Shown: piece by piece, positions 1-5,680 of the stretch | Numbering within the stretch: position 1 is the stretch's first letter | Layout: each line of letters opens with the position of its first letter | From: Treponema sp. | Lineage (GTDB): Bacteria; Spirochaetota; Spirochaetia; Treponematales; Breznakiellaceae | DNA: 10,000 nt | Assembly: GCA_020216655.1 (NCBI GenBank) | Contig: JAIWNU010000045.1 | Location: 1-10,000, forward strand | Direction: 5' to 3' | Notes under the pieces: model-generated | What the model was told of the DNA's origin: nothing | The model's database searches: none | Seen by the model: only the letters and a program-made list of their open reading frames with translations | Position numbers and translations under genes: made by a program

Positions 1-967
1 CCGCCGGAGCCTCATTATAAAAGGCAGCAAGCCGCTCGTAGTTGGAAGGGTTCCCCACATCCATGGAACGGGACAAGGTCCGAATCGGTGTATGGGGTAC
101 AAAAGACTGGCCTCGGAAAAAATCCCCAAAGGTATCATTGGCATTCATGGCAGCGATAAAGCCATTTGCAGGAAGCCCAAATTTCCAGGCGTAGAGCCCT
201 GCGATCAGGTTGCCAAAGTTTCCGGAAGGTACGCTAAAGAGCAGGTCCCCATGCAGTTCTTTCTTAATTTTAATAAATGCGTACAGAAAATAGAAAGCCT
301 GGGGCAACAGCCGCCCCACATTGATGGTATTTGCGCTTGTGAGGCCATAACGCTCCGCAAAGGGCCGGTCCTCGAAAGCATCGCGGATAAGCCGCTGGCA
401 GTCATCAAAGGTGCCTTCTATTTGAATCGGCAATATATTGCCCCCGTTGTTTACAAAGGTTGCAGGATCGAGCCCCCGTACATGACCTTGCGGATACAGA
501 ATCACCGCAGTAATACCTGCACGTCCCTGGAACGCATGGGCCACGCTGGCCCCCGTATGGCCGGTGGTGGCAGTTAATGTCATTGCATGACCGGAAGGTT
601 TCAAGAGCTCTTCCATGACGGCGGCCAAAAAAGCAATACCAAAATCCTTAAATACTCCGGTCGGTCCGTTATGGAGTTCCAGAACCGACAAATTGGAATC
701 GAGCCGCTTCAACTCTGGTTCAAAACTAAAGGCACTTTCAGCAACCCGGGCAGCTGAAATCGGATTTAATTCACCCTGCAGGAGAACAGGAGCTACCGTA
801 GCCACTAATTCTGGATAGGAGGTTTCGCTGTCCATATAGAGGAAAAAGGGCCGTAAATCCACCATGGAAGCAGGCACATACAGGCCGCCATCTGGGGGGA
901 GACAGTGCATTACCGCTTCCCTGAAACTGACCTTTATTTCCTTTGAACGGGTAGAAGAAAAATCCAT
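1..967 (-). CDS. thrC: Threonine synthase, 5' part (C-terminus beyond left edge)
   Basis: PLP-dependent lyase that converts O-phosphohomoserine to threonine, the last step of threonine synthesis, in the cytoplasm. Reading the minus strand from ATG at 967-965 gives 322 codons open to the window edge. Family landmarks appear in order: N-terminal PDGGLY (residues 25-30), the PLP-lysine motif GPTGVFKDFG with K107, a glycine-rich TATTGHTG segment (132-139), ANTINVGRLLPQ (212-223), the phosphate-cradle VPSGNFGN (246-253) and SMDVGNPSN (301-309). Bacterial family members are usually about 430-470 residues, so roughly a quarter to a third is missing at the C-terminus. The start is fixed by AGAAGGAG just upstream. 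Odd point: the segment usually written ATSGDTG has His where Asp is expected. The gene is divergent from the transporter operon. I found no convincing -35/-10 pair for it. Confidence 0.93.
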   Translation of the reverse strand, partial: MDFSSTRSKEIKVSFREAVMHCLPPDGGLYVPASMVDLRPFFLYMDSETSYPELVATVAPVLLQGELNPISAARVAESAFSFEPELKRLDSNLSVLELHNGPTGVFKDFGIAFLAAVMEELLKPSGHAMTLTATTGHTGASVAHAFQGRAGITAVILYPQGHVRGLDPATFVNNGGNILPIQIEGTFDDCQRLIRDAFEDRPFAERYGLTSANTINVGRLLPQAFYFLYAFIKIKKELHGDLLFSVPSGNFGNLIAGLYAWKFGLPANGFIAAMNANDTFGDFFRGQSFVPHTPIRTLSRSMDVGNPSNYERLAAFYNEAPA

Positions 968-1064
968 TCCAGCTCCTTCTTATATTGTAAGTGTATCGAG
1001 TACAGGCCCATCCTGCAAGCCAATCATTTCAATCTGTTTATGAATGTATAAAAATGCAGTTAAA
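968..1064. other. Divergent intergenic region, thrC side
   Basis: AT-rich spacer between thrC and the transporter promoter. It contains the thrC Shine-Dalgarno (about 973-980 on the minus strand) and a TACAAT box (minus, 984-989) that has no good -35 at 16-18 bases. I see no riboswitch, attenuator or repeat here. Confidence 0.4.
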
Positions 1065-1093
1065 TTGACAATATATACGGTTCCTACTATTAT
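1065..1093 (+). promoter_or_regulatory. Sigma70-type promoter of the ABC transporter/arsC operon
   Basis: TTGACA at 1065-1070 (perfect -35), a 17-base spacer and TATTAT at 1088-1093 (5/6 match to the -10). Transcription would start near 1100, leaving a leader of about 24 bases before the GTG start at 1124. No inverted repeat resembling either the ArsR or the LacI operator of this window overlaps it. Confidence 0.75.
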
Positions 1094-1123
1094 AAAGACT
1101 ATCTTTGCTCAAGGAGGCTCTCC

Positions 1124-1918
1124 GTGTCTAAAAGACAATGGTTTACTACAAGTATTCTGTTCCTATCGGTGTTTTTCATGGCTGGATTTGTACTATCTTG
1201 CCAAAAAAAAGAATCTGCTGCGCCCCAGACAACGAAGCCTGCGGAACGGGTTAAACTGGTTATTGCATCCGATGCAACATGGCCGCCCATGGAATTTGTT
1301 GATGAAAATAAAAACATTGTTGGTTTTGCCCCTGAAATGATGAAGGCCATTGCCGAAGCTGCGGGATTCGACGTAGAAATCCGGAATACCGCCTGGGACG
1401 GCATTTTTGCCGGTCTTGCGGCAGGGAACTATGATGCCATCTGCTCATCGGTCACCATAACCGAAGAACGAAAACAAACCATGGACTTTTCCGAACCCTA
1501 CGTCAATGCAGGACAGGTCCTGGTAGTGCAAAAGAAGCTTAATGGGGTGAGCACCCTTAAAGACATGGTAGGCAAAAAAGTTGGAGCCCAGATTGGTACC
1601 ACAGGCGCCATCGAAATTCAAAAGGTGAGCGGCGTACAGCTTGCAACCTATGACGAAGTAGGTTTGGCTTTCGAAGACCTGGCAAACGGCAGAATCGCCG
1701 GTGTAGTGGCGGACAATCCGATTGCTGCGGACTTTGCCTTACAAAACCCCAAATTCAAAGATAAGCTTAAAATTGTCGGCGAACCCTTTACCGACGAATG
1801 GCTCGGCATTGCGGTCCGCAAGGGGGACACCAAAACCCTCGCACTCATTAACGATGGGCTCGCAAAAATTAAAGCTAATGGCAAGCTGGAAGAAATAGCA
1901 AAAAAATGGCTCCACTAA
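1124..1918 (+). CDS. Polar amino acid ABC transporter, substrate-binding lipoprotein
   Basis: Receptor of an amino acid importer, anchored to the outer face of the inner membrane. The start is GTG at 1124 with AAGGAGG at 1111-1117, six bases upstream. The 264-residue protein opens with a Lys/Arg start, a hydrophobic stretch (about residues 7-24) and a lipobox-like VLSC with Cys26 as the probable lipidation site. The lipobox is looser than the classic LAGC, as is known in spirochaetes. The mature part is a solute-binding family 3 protein: IASDATWPPMEF (48-58), GFAPEMM, WDGIFAGL, CSSVTITEERKQTMDFSEPY (107-126; Arg116 is placed like the residue that binds the alpha-carboxylate) and a VVADNPIA hinge segment. 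Length is normal. It is the first gene of an operon, and its last 13 bases overlap the permease. The exact amino acid cannot be told from sequence. Confidence 0.93.
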   Translation: MSKRQWFTTSILFLSVFFMAGFVLSCQKKESAAPQTTKPAERVKLVIASDATWPPMEFVDENKNIVGFAPEMMKAIAEAAGFDVEIRNTAWDGIFAGLAAGNYDAICSSVTITEERKQTMDFSEPYVNAGQVLVVQKKLNGVSTLKDMVGKKVGAQIGTTGAIEIQKVSGVQLATYDEVGLAFEDLANGRIAGVVADNPIAADFALQNPKFKDKLKIVGEPFTDEWLGIAVRKGDTKTLALINDGLAKIKANGKLEEIAKKWLH

Positions 1919-2766
1919 TCATTCCTCCACTCAGCACAAGGGAATCCAAAAAAGCCGAACCGGAGCAGGAAGAGGATCTTATTCCTCTTCCGACTCACAT
2001 CAACGTAACCGACGGTACCCTGATACCCCAAAAGGGAGAGCGGGGTGCCCTTTCGGCGTGGAACATATCGTTTTTCGGTGCCCTGGCGATACTCGCGGTT
2101 CTGGTCATTTTCTTTCCGGACCCTTATGTAAAGATACTATCCTTTGTCCCTGACGGACTTATGGTTACCTTTGGTGTAACTATAGCGGCGATCTTTTTTG
2201 CCCTTTTTATCGGTCTCATAGCCGGTCTCGGCCGCATTTCCCAGGTCACAATTATCAATAGAATTGCCACCGTTTATGTGGAAGTGATTCGGGGCATTCC
2301 CCTATTGGTACAGCTTTTTTACATCTATTATGCTTTGGGAAACTGGGTAAAACTGAGCGGTCCCGCTGCGGCTATTTTGGCCATGTCTATATGTTACGGT
2401 GCTTATATGGCTGAGATTTTTAGGGCTGGTATCCAGTCGATTCCTAAGGGACAGATGGAAGCCGCATTAGCCCTGGGTCTCAGCAGAGCTCAGGCGATGC
2501 AAAAAGTCATCCTTCCACAGACTATTAAGGTGATACTGCCACCTATCGGAAACGAATTTATCGCCCTGCTCAAAGATTCATCGCTGGTTTCGATACTGGC
2601 GGTCGCGGACCTGCTGCGTCGCGGACGGGAATTTGCGTCCACTTCCTTCAGGTACTTTGAAAGCTATACGGTCATTGCCCTTATCTATCTGGTTATGACA
2701 TTATTCTTCTCGCGCTTGGTCGCAATCATGGAAGAAAGGTTGAGGCATCGTGGAACCCTTCATTAG
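1906..2766 (+). CDS. Polar amino acid ABC transporter, permease (HisM/GlnP family)
   Basis: Membrane channel subunit of the importer. The C-terminal 220 or so residues are a typical HisMQ-type permease with about five membrane segments, beginning near residue 70 ([20 protein letters not shown]). It carries [44 protein letters not shown] (the EAA loop that docks on the ATPase), VILPQ and [17 protein letters not shown] at 1906 lies inside the receptor gene, with no strong Shine-Dalgarno, so translational coupling is likely. There is no other ATG before the core. Odd point: an extra N-terminal region of about 50 hydrophilic residues, rich in Glu and Pro, precedes an additional hydrophobic segment (about 53-70). 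This makes 286 residues, where such permeases are usually about 215-240. Confidence 0.93.
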   Translation: MAPLIIPPLSTRESKKAEPEQEEDLIPLPTHINVTDGTLIPQKGERGALSAWNISFFGALAILAVLVIFFPDPYVKILSFVPDGLMVTFGVTIAAIFFALFIGLIAGLGRISQVTIINRIATVYVEVIRGIPLLVQLFYIYYALGNWVKLSGPAAAILAMSICYGAYMAEIFRAGIQSIPKGQMEAALALGLSRAQAMQKVILPQTIKVILPPIGNEFIALLKDSSLVSILAVADLLRRGREFASTSFRYFESYTVIALIYLVMTLFFSRLVAIMEERLRHRGTLH

Positions 2767-3481
2767 TATTCGTGGAGCCCGTAAAACATACGGCAAAGTA
2801 GAAGCCCTGCGGGGTGTGGATCTGGATGTAAGCAAGGGCGAAGTAGTTCTTATCATTGGTCCCTCTGGTTCGGGGAAAAGTACCTTGCTTCGCAGTGTAA
2901 ATCGGCTTGAACGGCTGGACAGCGGTACCATCTATATTGATGGGGATTGTGTAACCGATGAGAAAGCCGATATTCGCCAAATCCGGGAAGAGGTTGGCAT
3001 GGTTTTCCAGAGCTTTAATCTCTTTCCCCACCTGTCGGTACTGCAAAATATTACCCTGGCTCCGACCACAGTAAAAAAAGTAAGTGCCATAGAAGCGGAG
3101 GAAACAGCCCTGAGGCTCCTCAAAAAAGTGGGGCTCTCCGACAAGGCCCATGCCTATCCAGATCAGCTATCCGGAGGACAGCAGCAGCGGGTCGCTATTG
3201 CACGGGCTTTGGCTATGAATCCCAAGGTCATGCTTTTCGATGAGCCGACCAGCGCGCTGGATCCGGAAATGATAAAAGAGGTTCTGGATGTCATGACCGC
3301 CCTTGCTAAAGAGGGTATGACCATGCTTGTGGTTTCCCACGAAATGGGTTTTGCCCGGGCCGCTGCAAACCGGGTCATTTTTATGGACCAGGGACAAATT
3401 ATCGAATCAGCCCCGCCAGACCAATTTTTTACCAATCCTAAGGAAGACCGAACCAAGCGGTTCCTGGAACATATTTTATGA
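2750..3481 (+). CDS. Polar amino acid ABC transporter, ATP-binding protein (GlnQ/HisP family)
   Basis: Cytoplasmic ATPase that powers the importer. The start is GTG at 2750, inside the last 17 bases of the permease gene, with GAGG at 2742-2745. All ABC motifs are intact in 243 residues: aromatic Y14 (A-loop), Walker [10 protein letters not shown] (37-45), Q-loop Q87 in [17 protein letters not shown], signature LSGGQQQR (140-147), Walker B VMLFDEP (160-166), D-loop SALD and H-loop His197. FQSFNLFPH and SALDPEM are typical of the polar amino acid subfamily. Length is normal for the family. The stop codon overlaps the arsC start (ATGA). Confidence 0.95.
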   Translation: MEPFISIRGARKTYGKVEALRGVDLDVSKGEVVLIIGPSGSGKSTLLRSVNRLERLDSGTIYIDGDCVTDEKADIRQIREEVGMVFQSFNLFPHLSVLQNITLAPTTVKKVSAIEAEETALRLLKKVGLSDKAHAYPDQLSGGQQQRVAIARALAMNPKVMLFDEPTSALDPEMIKEVLDVMTALAKEGMTMLVVSHEMGFARAAANRVIFMDQGQIIESAPPDQFFTNPKEDRTKRFLEHIL

Positions 3482-3924
3482 TTACAGACAAAAAGAAACT
3501 CCTGTTTCTCTGCACCGGCAATTCTTGCAGGTCCCAAATGGCTGAAGGATGGGCTAGGCACTTAAAAGGTGACCTGTTTGAAGTTTTTTCAGCCGGTGTA
3601 GAAGCCCATGGTCTTAACCCAATTGCGGTTCGTGTCATGGCGGAGGCTGGGGTCGACATTTCTAACCACCGGTCAAAATTGGTAACAGAGTTACTGGATA
3701 AGGGAATCGATTATGTGGTTACCGTGTGTGATCATGCAGCAGAGGTTTGTCCCCGCTTCCCAGGGAAGGCAAAGGTTCTCCACCATTCGTTCCAGGATCC
3801 GCCGGCACTGGCAAAAAACGCGAAAAGTGAAGAAGAAGCGCTCAATATCTATCGCCGCGTGAGGGACGAAATCCGAGATTTTGTAAAGACCCTACCAGAA
3901 GCTTTTGAGGAGCCGCATCGCTAA
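3478..3924 (+). CDS. arsC: Arsenate reductase, thioredoxin-coupled (LMW phosphatase fold)
   Basis: Reduces arsenate to arsenite in the cytoplasm, using a Cys relay regenerated by thioredoxin. The 148-residue protein has the phosphatase-like P-loop [13 protein letters not shown] with nucleophile Cys12 and Arg18, then [11 protein letters not shown], the relay pair in [12 protein letters not shown] (Cys84 and Cys91) and the Asp loop HHSFQDP (Asp107). The three-Cys pattern is that of the Staphylococcus/Bacillus ArsC class. It argues against an ordinary tyrosine phosphatase, which lacks the second and third Cys. ATG at 3478 overlaps the ATPase stop as ATGA, so it should be translated as the fourth gene of the transporter operon. 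Its last 4 bases overlap convergent arsR. No arsB, acr3 or other arsenite exporter lies in the window, so the exit route for its product is not visible. Confidence 0.93.
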   Translation: MITDKKKLLFLCTGNSCRSQMAEGWARHLKGDLFEVFSAGVEAHGLNPIAVRVMAEAGVDISNHRSKLVTELLDKGIDYVVTVCDHAAEVCPRFPGKAKVLHHSFQDPPALAKNAKSEEEALNIYRRVRDEIRDFVKTLPEAFEEPHR

Positions 3925-4235
3925 ATCATCAAGCGCTTTTTTCGGACCTCGAGCACCGAAGATTCAGCGCAGGAAGCTAGTTCCAGCACACAGGGGGCAG
4001 CCAGGTGATATTCCACCAGGGTGCCTCTTTTTTTATCTTCCAGAATACCGGCATTTTTAAGCTGTGTGAGATATTTTGATACGATTGATTTATCAACCCC
4101 CAATTCTGCTGCCATTTCACAGACACAGCGGGGACGTTCTTTTATTTTTTCGAGCATATAAATACGCAACGGATGAGCGAGGGCTTTGAACATTTGAGCC
4201 CGCAATTCACAGCGTTTCTGTTCCTCTTCGGTCAT
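3921..4235 (-). CDS. arsR: ArsR-family metalloregulatory repressor
   Basis: Small winged-helix repressor of 104 residues that should leave DNA on binding As(III) or a similar thiophilic metal(loid). It shows the N-terminal FKALAHPLRIYMLEKI helix, the recognition region VCEMAAELGVDKSIVSKYLTQLKNAGI (38-64) and a wing KKRGTLVEYHL (68-78). RCVCE (36-40) gives a Cys37-x-Cys39 pair at the classic arsenite-sensing helix; the third Cys found in plasmid ArsR (ELCVCDLC) is absent. Cys82 and Cys89 near the C-terminus, in PCVLELASC, could complete a site (inference). The start is ATG at 4235, backed by AGGTGAGG at 4241-4248. An upstream in-frame ATG at 4310 would run through the promoter and operator, so I reject it. 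Likely self-regulated through the operator just upstream. Confidence 0.9.
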   Translation of the reverse strand: MTEEEQKRCELRAQMFKALAHPLRIYMLEKIKERPRCVCEMAAELGVDKSIVSKYLTQLKNAGILEDKKRGTLVEYHLAAPCVLELASCAESSVLEVRKKRLMI

Positions 4236-4255
4236 AGTATCCTCACCTATGCTCT

Positions 4256-4281
4256 CATTGTTGCAATATAATGCAACAATG
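4256..4281. promoter_or_regulatory. Probable ArsR operator (perfect 10-bp inverted repeat)
   Basis: CATTGTTGCA (4256-4265), a six-base AT spacer (4266-4271) and TGCAACAATG (4272-4281) form a perfect palindrome. It covers the -10 box and spacer of the arsR promoter and touches the -35. Position and symmetry fit autorepression by the dimeric ArsR encoded 20 bases downstream. I found no second copy elsewhere in the window. Confidence 0.72.
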
Positions 4282-4285
4282 TCAA
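4257..4285 (-). promoter_or_regulatory. arsR promoter
   Basis: On the minus strand: TTGACA at 4285-4280, a 17-base spacer and AACAAT at 4262-4257 (4/6, keeping the key second A and last T). The leader to the arsR ATG is about 15 bases. The -35 lies just beyond the stop of the small upstream ORF. Confidence 0.6.
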
Positions 4286-4293
4286 GTTGGAGG

Positions 4294-4464
4294 CTATACC
4301 GATTCGTCAATCACGGTTCCCTGATAAACCGGTAATGGCGCAGGCGGAGGTTCTGGGGGGACTTCCGGTTCCGGAGCAGGCTCTGCAGAACTAAGATCTT
4401 CTTGGGGAGGCGGAACAGTGAGTCCGACAGGCCCAGGAACCACACCTGAACTGTCTAGGGCCAT
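4294..4464 (-). CDS. Small proline-rich acidic protein, unknown function
   Basis: A 56-residue ORF, ATG at 4464 to TAG at 4296-4294. It is supported by a full AAGGAGG (plus-strand 4470-4476), five bases before the start, and by promoter-like boxes upstream. The protein has 15 prolines and 9 acidic residues and contains no Lys, Arg, His, Cys or Trp. The middle (about residues 18-45) is a Pro/Glu run such as PAPEPEVPPEPPPAPLP. The tail is VYQGTVIDESV. It has no signal peptide or membrane segment, and I expect it to be disordered and very acidic. I do not recognise a family. It may be a docking or linker peptide, but that is only inferred from composition. It sits between kdgK and arsR, same strand as both. 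A chance ORF is possible, but the ribosome site makes that less likely. Confidence 0.62.
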   Translation of the reverse strand: MALDSSGVVPGPVGLTVPPPQEDLSSAEPAPEPEVPPEPPPAPLPVYQGTVIDESV

Positions 4465-4476
4465 ATAATCCTCCTT

Positions 4477-4509
4477 GAGGGGATACAGGGATTTAACCCC
4501 TGTTCCCTC
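4477..4509 (-). promoter_or_regulatory. Hairpin in the leader of the small ORF
   Basis: On the minus strand a GAGGG then ACAGGG arm (4509-4498) pairs with CCCTGT (4490-4485) and CCCTC (4481-4477) around a seven-base loop, with a small asymmetric internal bulge. The predicted transcript start (about 4509) coincides with its 5' foot, and its 3' foot abuts the Shine-Dalgarno. It could stabilise the mRNA, control translation, or end the upstream kdgK transcript. No U-tract follows, so a normal intrinsic terminator is unlikely. Confidence 0.5.
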
Positions 4510-4515
4510 ATTTAA

Positions 4516-4544
4516 AATATACGTTATTCAGGAGGAATTTGCAA
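4516..4544 (-). promoter_or_regulatory. Candidate promoter of the small proline-rich ORF
   Basis: Minus strand TTGCAA (4544-4539, 4/6) and TATATT (4521-4516, 5/6) with exactly 17 bases between. It lies just after the kdgK stop at 4549. Start of transcription would fall near 4509. Confidence 0.5.
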
Positions 4545-4548
4545 AAGA

Positions 4549-5661
4549 TTACCGTTGTATACGGGCCGAGCCGCCTTTTGCAAAGGCTTCTACCTGTTCA
4601 AGGCTCACCATGGTTGTGTCACCCGGTGTTGTGGTAAGAAGTGCCCCGTGGGCCCAGCCGAGCCGCAGCGCTTCTTCGGGACTCTTCCCGGCCATAAGAC
4701 CATAAAAGAGGCCTGAAGCAAAACCGTCGCCACCGCCTACCCGGTCATACACATCCAGCTCACAGGTAGGGGATACATAGCTTTTGCCGTCCAGCCAGAG
4801 TACAGCTCCCCAGGAATGCCGGTTGGTAGAATGCACTTCCCGGAGCGTAGTTGCCACAGCCTTAATATTCGGGAAATCCCGGACCACACTCTCCATCATG
4901 CCAAAAAAGGTTGATGGATCAAGCTTGTTTTTGCTCTCCACTTCCGGCCCCGGAAGGCCCAAGCCCTTCTGGAGATCTTCTTCGTTACCTACAAGCACAT
5001 CTACATGGCGGACAATTTCTCGCAGCGTTTGAGAAGCCTGTTCAGCTGCCTGGGCAGAAGAAAGCCCCCGGGATGCGGCAGCGACGGCCCAGAGCTTTGC
5101 CCGGTAGTTAAGATCAAAGGAAACTACCGCACCGGCTTTTTTGGCCGCTTCCATCGCTTCTATAACCAGGGCCGGCGTGGTTTCTGAAAGGGCGGAAAAG
5201 ATCCCTCCAGAATGGAACCACCGTATGCCCCTGGCAAAAATTTCGGACCAGTTAAAGCTTCCCGGTTTCAGATACCCCGCAGCTTCGTTAGACCGGTTGT
5301 AAAATACGACCGGAGCCCGCACACCCTGACCGCGGTCGCTCCAGACGGTGGCTATATTGGGGCCCCTCACGCCGTCATGGGGAAAACGCACATAATAGGG
5401 CGTTACTCCAGCCTTTCTGACCGCATTTTCTACCCGCTGACCGATAGGATAGTCGACCATGGCGGATGCAATAGCGGTCCGCATTCTGAAACATTGGGAA
5501 AGGTTCGCCGCCACATTATATTCACCCCCTGACACATAGAGGTCGTAGTGGTTTGCTTCCGAAAAGGGAATTATCCCCGGATCGAGCCTAGTAACCAAAG
5601 CTCCCAGGGCCAATAAATCATGGGTCGTTCCTTCCGCGGATTTTATCTGTAATTGAGCCAT
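4549..5661 (-). CDS. kdgK: PfkB-family sugar kinase, probable 2-dehydro-3-deoxygluconokinase
   Basis: Likely phosphorylates 2-keto-3-deoxygluconate (KDG) to KDPG with ATP, feeding the Entner-Doudoroff aldolase. The 370-residue protein shows the ribokinase fold: substrate motif SGGEYNVAANLS (44-55), VVFYNRSNEAA (118-128), a FDLNYRAKLW strand (182-191), LVGNEEDL (223-230) and the anion-hole/catalytic motif DRVGGGDGFASGL (306-318) with Asp312 as base. GGGD in place of the commoner GAGD, FDxNxR and the late PGDTTMVSLEQVEAF are typical of KDG kinases. A related sugar-acid kinase role cannot be ruled out. The start is ATG at 5661 with AAGGAGG at 5669-5675. A longer in-frame reading from 5889 overlaps gnd and is rejected. 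It follows gnd by only 19 bases, so it should be cotranscribed. Confidence 0.85.
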   Translation of the reverse strand: MAQLQIKSAEGTTHDLLALGALVTRLDPGIIPFSEANHYDLYVSGGEYNVAANLSQCFRMRTAIASAMVDYPIGQRVENAVRKAGVTPYYVRFPHDGVRGPNIATVWSDRGQGVRAPVVFYNRSNEAAGYLKPGSFNWSEIFARGIRWFHSGGIFSALSETTPALVIEAMEAAKKAGAVVSFDLNYRAKLWAVAAASRGLSSAQAAEQASQTLREIVRHVDVLVGNEEDLQKGLGLPGPEVESKNKLDPSTFFGMMESVVRDFPNIKAVATTLREVHSTNRHSWGAVLWLDGKSYVSPTCELDVYDRVGGGDGFASGLFYGLMAGKSPEEALRLGWAHGALLTTTPGDTTMVSLEQVEAFAKGGSARIQR

Positions 5662-5680
5662 TTTTATTCCTCCTTGTTTA

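Noticed and set aside
92..577. 161-residue plus-strand ORF
   Set aside because: It is antisense to thrC, whose minus-strand frame shows all family motifs. No ribosome site or recognisable domain was seen.
4236..4310. Longer arsR start at 4310
   Set aside because: It would translate through the arsR promoter and operator. ATG at 4235 has a good Shine-Dalgarno and gives the usual length.
4477..4509. Intrinsic terminator of kdgK
   Set aside because: The stem is imperfect and is followed by AAGGAGG and a start codon rather than a U-tract. I list it as a leader hairpin instead.
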